Source: DTU064 sp045588245
GTDB lineage: Bacteria > Bacillota > Clostridia > Oscillospirales > CAG-272
Assembly: GCA_045588245.1 (NCBI GenBank)
Contig: JAZNDW010000011.1
Span: forward strand, 1 to 64,000
DNA length: 64,000 nucleotides
Direction of reading: 5' to 3'
The notes beneath the pieces are model-generated. The model had not been told where the DNA came from and made no database searches. It saw nothing but the letters and a program-made list of their open reading frames with translations. How positions within the stretch are numbered: the stretch's first letter is position 1; each line of letters opens with the position of its first letter. Positions 59,954 to 64,000 of the stretch are shown here, one piece after another. Position numbers and translations under genes: made by a program.

Positions 59954-62112
59954 CAGCCTTCACCTCCTGCGCTTTTCATTCTGGCAATACGATCTGTGAT
60001 GATCTTCGGAACCTCAACCTTCGGTGCGTTCGGGTGCAGGAGCCATGTTGCAGCCTTGTGAGTCGGTGAGATCTTAAACATCGGGGGCTGCTCTTCGAAA
60101 TCGATCTTGAGTGCGTACTTATTACGGTCCGCAAAAGCGTCGCCTTCGGGCGGATAGATCATGTTCGGAGGCGTTCCGGGGATTGCATCGAGCTTTTCGT
60201 TTGTGTCGAGGTCGGGCATGGACGACAATAGCGCCCATGTGTAAGGATGACGAGGATCATAGAATATATCGTCAGCAGTACCGTATTCAACGATCTTGCC
60301 GGCGTACATAACTGCGATATCGTCAGCCATGTTGGCAACGACACCGAGGTCGTGCGTGATAAAGATAACGGAAAGATTTCTTTCCGCCTTAAGCTTGTTG
60401 ATCAGCTCAAGGATCTGCGCCTGAATAGTAACGTCAAGCGCCGTTGTAGGCTCGTCGCAGATCAGAATGTCGGGATTAGCCGCCAAAGCGATAGCGATAA
60501 CGATTCTCTGGCGCATACCGCCGGAAAACTCAAATGGATACTGGTAGTAACGGGCTCTCGGCTCGTGAATACCAACCTCTTCCATAAGCTTGATCGCCTG
60601 CTCTTTTGCCATGCTCTTCGTAACACGGTAAACGACCTGGGACGCTTTTTCGTTAAGATGATTGATAATGTCAAGCGCACGCTTGTCAAAATCGAGCTCG
60701 CTTGAAGCTGCGATATAATCAACGTAACGTGTCTGAAGACGCGTAATGATGTTTACGATATTATCCTTAAGCTCGTCAAGGTCGTAAATTACCTTCGGAA
60801 CTACCTTCCAATCAACGACCTTTCCTTTCGCAACGAGAGCCTCGCGCTTCTTCGTCTGACGTTCAAAGCGTGCCTCTTCCTTGGGATTGGACTTCTTATA
60901 ACGGAAGTACTTTGCAATAGCAGCATCAAGGCTTGAACGGAACGTATATGCGATACTATCCTTATTGAGCTCAAGCTTATCTATCGAATCTTCAACGGCG
61001 TCAGCGAGAGTCTTAGAAAATTTTTCAGCTTCGGAAGACGTAAACTGTCCACGGTAGAAATTTTTAGCTTCTTCAAGCTTCGGCAAAAGCGCCTTTTTCT
61101 TTTCGAGAGCTTCGTTGTACGAACGGATAACTCCCTTCGTTTCCGTTGCGATGAAAGCCTTCATAAAGTTTTCATCAAGATAGAGAAGCGCCGCTTCGTT
61201 AAGATCGGCAATTGTTCTGCCGCCAAGAGAAATATCGTTGCCGCAAAGCTTATAATAACCGATGCGGAAGAAGTTGGGACGGTCTGCCTTGAGCAGCTCG
61301 TCGAGCATGGTCTTTGTTTCGCTGAGAACATTTCCTATGTTCAGAGGGAGCCCCGCACCTGCTTCAGTCTTCTTGTATTCGGCGCCTGCGGCGAGAATAT
61401 CAGCCGCAAGACGACCGAGCGTTTCGTTACGGTTTACGGTGAGGAAGTGGTTTTTAACCTTAAGCAGACGTGCGCTGAAATCCTTCATCGTAGATTTAAC
61501 GTCAAGCTTCTGCTTCTTTTCCATCATGAAGACAAACTCTGTAATCTTGGCAATAAGTTCCTCGGCATTTGAAACGGCTTCGTTATACTCCGTTTCAAGC
61601 TTTGTTGATTCAATACAGAATTTATCGAAAATTTCGATCATTTCCGCGATCTTTTCGGCGTTTTCTCCGCCGGATGCCGCCGTCATGTGCGTTTTCAGGA
61701 GCGCCAGAATACGGTTGAACTCTTCTCTTGCTTCACGGCGGTTAGCCTTGTTCTTGAGAAGCATCGCTTCGGTGATCTGATTGCCTATCTTAACGATAGG
61801 GTTAAGGGACGAAAGCGGATCCTGGAAGATCATGGAGATCTTGTCACCGCGGATCTTATACATATCATCCTCAGAGATGGAGAGCAGATCCTTACCGTCG
61901 TAAAGGATCTCGCCACCCTCGATAATGGAGTTACCCGCGAGGATACCGAGAATAGCTTTAGATGTTACGGACTTACCGGAGCCGGACTCACCGACAATGG
62001 CAAGCGTTTTGCCGCGTTCTAAGTCAAAAGAGATGTCACGAACGGCTTTGAGTGTTCCGCTGCTTGTGCGGAAAGATATTTTAAGATTTTTAACTTCAAG
62101 AATCTTATCCAT
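59953..62112 (-). CDS. oppD: Oligopeptide ABC transporter ATP-binding protein OppD with large insertion
   Basis: This is an ATPase partner of OppF. Walker A GESGSGKS is at 41-48, the Q-loop FQDPLSSLNP at 96-105, the signature FSGGMRQR at about 529-536 and Walker B ICDEP at about 552-555. Typical OppD has about 330 residues; here about 360 extra residues (about 140-500), mostly helical and charged, sit in the helical subdomain between the Q-loop and the signature. The normal sequence resumes with KLMEEVGIHEPRARYYQYPFE. The motifs needed for ATP hydrolysis remain intact. GGAGG lies eight bases before the ATG. Confidence 0.93.
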   Translation of the reverse strand: MDKILEVKNLKISFRTSSGTLKAVRDISFDLERGKTLAIVGESGSGKSVTSKAILGILAGNSIIEGGEILYDGKDLLSISEDDMYKIRGDKISMIFQDPLSSLNPIVKIGNQITEAMLLKNKANRREAREEFNRILALLKTHMTAASGGENAEKIAEMIEIFDKFCIESTKLETEYNEAVSNAEELIAKITEFVFMMEKKQKLDVKSTMKDFSARLLKVKNHFLTVNRNETLGRLAADILAAGAEYKKTEAGAGLPLNIGNVLSETKTMLDELLKADRPNFFRIGYYKLCGNDISLGGRTIADLNEAALLYLDENFMKAFIATETKGVIRSYNEALEKKKALLPKLEEAKNFYRGQFTSSEAEKFSKTLADAVEDSIDKLELNKDSIAYTFRSSLDAAIAKYFRYKKSNPKEEARFERQTKKREALVAKGKVVDWKVVPKVIYDLDELKDNIVNIITRLQTRYVDYIAASSELDFDKRALDIINHLNEKASQVVYRVTKSMAKEQAIKLMEEVGIHEPRARYYQYPFEFSGGMRQRIVIAIALAANPDILICDEPTTALDVTIQAQILELINKLKAERNLSVIFITHDLGVVANMADDIAVMYAGKIVEYGTADDIFYDPRHPYTWALLSSMPDLDTNEKLDAIPGTPPNMIYPPEGDAFADRNKYALKIDFEEQPPMFKISPTHKAATWLLHPNAPKVEVPKIITDRIARMKSAGGEG

Positions 62113-62115
62113 TGT

Positions 62116-63708
62116 TTAATCCTCCACACCGCGAAGCGAGGGGTTGAACGCATCGCGCAGACCGTTACCGAACAGGTTGAAGCAAATCATGAGAAGCGAA
62201 AGAATCAAAGCGGGGAATATCATCAGGTGAGGATAGTTCGTCCAGATATCGCTTGCGTCGGAGAGAAGCGTACCGAGAGAGGTCGTTTCCGCTGTACCGA
62301 GTTTAACGATACCGAGATAGCTGAGCATACTTTCGGAGTTGATAACGCCGGGGATAACGAGAGCCGACGAGGTGATGATCGTGCCGAGCGTATTCGGGAA
62401 AATATGTTTCCAGATAATGCGGCGGTCGCGTGCACCGAGGGTTCTTGCAGCCATGACGTATTCCTGATTCTTAAAGCGATAGAACTGCGTTCTTACTCTT
62501 GAAGCAGTACCGATCCAGCCCGTTGCTACGTACGCAAACAGCAAGCATACAACAGGGCCGAGATCATCCGCCAGATGAAGCTGAAACAACGTCGCAACGA
62601 TGATGAACGGAACACCTGCGAGAATATCGGAGACACGTTCAAGCGTGATGTCTATCGTGCCGCCGTAATAGCCTTCAACAGCGCCGTACATTGCACCGAG
62701 AACGAAGTTGATAACGGATACGCAAACGGCTACGAGAAGCGACAGACGGATACCGCCTGCAAGACGGAGCGACAGGTCATAGCCCTGGCTGTCTGTGCCG
62801 AAAAGATATTCGGGAGCAAAGCCGTTCTGGTAGACGTAATAGTTATAATAAAGAACACGGATCTTGAAAAGCGCCGTTTCAAACGTACCGCCGCCGGTGT
62901 ATTCGTAATACTTTACGTTACCGTCAGCGTCGCGCTTGTAGTTATCTTCAAGCACCGCTTTGCCGGATTCAAGATGCTTAAGGGAGATCTTCGTAGCGTT
63001 ACCGTCAGCGTCAACGGAAACGGGAGTTCCCTTAACGGACTTATACCAGTAGTTAGCGTCGGTAGCGTCAAGGTTATATTCGTTATCCTCTACCAAAGGA
63101 TAAAGGATCTGAACCCCGTTTTCTTCCTGCCATGCAAGAATTTTTGCATATTCGGACTGCTCTACAGTCTTATAAACGAAGCCTACGCCGAGATACGTAT
63201 CGAAATCCGTGGTGTAATATTCAACCTCCTGCTTTTTGGCATTGAGCTGACTCACAGGCTCGCCGTAACCGTTGATAAGGGGCTGATATTTGATTTCAAG
63301 ACCTTCTTCAAGCGTTGCATCGTGGTCATCAAAGTCAGCCGCACCGATACCGATGGCAAGCTCCTTAATAAGGCTCTTTTCGGTGAATGTACGTTCAATA
63401 GCACCCGTTGCAATACCGATATTTGCGAGAGTTTCGTTTCTCGGGCCTTTTTTTGCATAGTAAATATCCATGAATTTCGAATCGAAATTCGTTGTAAAGA
63501 GCGGGCAAAGGAAAGCAAAAGCAATAATGATAAGAATGATAACGGTTGCAACAACGGACGCTTTATTTTTGCGGAAACGTCCCCATGCATCGCGGAAATA
63601 GCTGATGGGCTTATCATCGAACTTTTTATCCATAAGACGTTCACCGTCGTGGGCAAACGCAAACTTTTCTGCGGGAATATTATTTATATCAAATGTTTTT
63701 TCAGCCAT
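62116..63708 (-). CDS. oppC: Oligopeptide ABC transporter permease OppC with large external domain
   Basis: This is the second permease of the peptide importer. A cytoplasmic start leads to membrane helix 1 (about 51-70). An extracytoplasmic region of about 250 residues follows before FGTDSQGYDLSLRLAGGIRLSLLVAV begins helix 2. Typical OppC has only about 40 residues there. The coupling motif GTASRVRTQFYRFKNQEYVMAARTLGARD, in several parts, contacts the ATPases, and the C-terminal helices are normal. GGAG precedes the ATG, and the oppB stop lies two bases upstream. Confidence 0.93.
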   Translation of the reverse strand: MAEKTFDINNIPAEKFAFAHDGERLMDKKFDDKPISYFRDAWGRFRKNKASVVATVIILIIIAFAFLCPLFTTNFDSKFMDIYYAKKGPRNETLANIGIATGAIERTFTEKSLIKELAIGIGAADFDDHDATLEEGLEIKYQPLINGYGEPVSQLNAKKQEVEYYTTDFDTYLGVGFVYKTVEQSEYAKILAWQEENGVQILYPLVEDNEYNLDATDANYWYKSVKGTPVSVDADGNATKISLKHLESGKAVLEDNYKRDADGNVKYYEYTGGGTFETALFKIRVLYYNYYVYQNGFAPEYLFGTDSQGYDLSLRLAGGIRLSLLVAVCVSVINFVLGAMYGAVEGYYGGTIDITLERVSDILAGVPFIIVATLFQLHLADDLGPVVCLLFAYVATGWIGTASRVRTQFYRFKNQEYVMAARTLGARDRRIIWKHIFPNTLGTIITSSALVIPGVINSESMLSYLGIVKLGTAETTSLGTLLSDASDIWTNYPHLMIFPALILSLLMICFNLFGNGLRDAFNPSLRGVED

Positions 63709-63709
63709 A

Positions 63710-64000
63710 TTATTTTTCTCCCATTCTGATTCTCGGGTCGATGAAGCCGTAGCTTATATCGACGACGATACCGGCAAGCAGGCTGACGAAAGTATAAAAG
63801 ATACTGTCTACCATAAATACGTCGAAGTCACGAAGATTGATCGAACGCATATACAGCTGGCCGACACCGGGGATCGAGAAGATCTGCTCGATGATCATTG
63901 AGCCGCCGAGAATACCGATGAAGCTGGAAATGATCATCGGAAGGATCGGCACCATGGCGTTACGGAGCGCATGGCGAGTCGTCGCCTGTGCACGTGTCAA
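63710..64000 (-). CDS. oppB: Oligopeptide ABC transporter permease OppB, C-terminal fragment
   Basis: This is the last 96 codons of the first permease; the rest lies beyond the window edge. RAQATTRHALRNAMVPILPM is the OppB/DppB pattern, followed by a helix with GGSMIIEQIFSIPGVGQLY, a strong signature of this permease class, and the final IDPRIRMGEK. The TTG at 64000 is not taken as a start. Whether OppB carries an extra domain like its partners cannot be seen. Confidence 0.93.
   Translation of the reverse strand: MTRAQATTRHALRNAMVPILPMIISSFIGILGGSMIIEQIFSIPGVGQLYMRSINLRDFDVFMVDSIFYTFVSLLAGIVVDISYGFIDPRIRMGEK

Noticed and set aside
62575..63729. 384-codon open frame opposite oppC
   Set aside because: It is a shadow of oppC; basic and Asn-rich composition without motifs.
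1..64000. CRISPR array, tRNA or rRNA genes, insertion sequences, prophage
   Set aside because: No spaced repeats, cloverleaf sequences, transposase motifs or phage genes were seen in any gap or frame.

Overview
The window looks like a chromosomal segment of a low- to mid-GC Gram-positive bacterium of class Clostridia, probably a gut-associated Oscillospirales/Eubacteriales-type organism. The evidence is a Firmicutes-style division and cell-wall (dcw) cluster with a PASTA-domain SpoVD/FtsI and DivIB, a cysteine T-box leader, an HPr with both His15 and Ser46, SleB-like and YpeB-like proteins of the kind linked to spores, and strong AGGAGG ribosome-binding sites. Many promoters are near-consensus sigma-A types with 17-18 bp spacers. 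No tRNA, rRNA, CRISPR array, insertion sequence or prophage was seen.

Layout. 1-4.1 kb: start of rpoC and all of rpoB (minus strand), with rpoB driven by its own promoter. 4.5-4.75 kb: rpsT, divergent. 4.9-9.3 kb: metG-tatD-SleB-like operon. 9.5-10.5 kb: YpeB-like protein. 10.6-13.2 kb: mtaB and an MFS transporter. 13.2-14.8 kb: a perfect consensus promoter, a leader with a 33-codon ORF and an apparent terminator/antiterminator switch, then a methyltransferase and a GNAT acetyltransferase. 14.8-29.1 kb: the dcw cluster in the order mraZ-rsmH-ftsL-ftsI-murE-murF-mraY-ftsW-murG-ftsQ, then ftsZ with its own promoter; murD is absent. 29.4-32.4 kb: uvrC-rsmD-coaD. 32.6 kb: ptsH (HPr). 33.0-37.2 kb: rimM-trmD-Wzy-like protein and two DUF4330-like proteins. 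37.6-49.1 kb: a fucoside-use island with a cytoplasmic and a lipoprotein GH29 alpha-L-fucosidase, a zinc alcohol dehydrogenase, an aldo/keto reductase, an AraC regulator, a sugar-binding lipoprotein and two Gfo/Idh/MocA oxidoreductases. 49.1-51.2 kb: phosphodiester glycosidase, small membrane protein and HAD phosphatase. 51.4-56.2 kb: T-box-controlled cysE-CPBP protease-cysS-PlsC-like operon. 56.3-58.2 kb: zinc-ribbon protein and a GH43-like glycosidase. 58.3-64 kb: an oligopeptide-type ABC transporter (oppBCDF) whose OppC, OppD and OppF carry large insertions, plus a DUF3899-like protein.

How the parts work together. The secreted fucosidase with two CBM6-like modules could release fucose outside the cell, and the cytoplasmic enzyme could act on imported fucosides. 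The four dehydrogenases suggest oxidative sugar processing, since no fucose isomerase, kinase or aldolase is present. The two fucosidase promoters and one orphan promoter share a 24-bp motif about 34 bp upstream of the -35 box, a good candidate AraC-family operator. The most unusual candidate system is the leader at 13.2-13.4 kb, which resembles ribosome-mediated attenuation upstream of two modifying enzymes.
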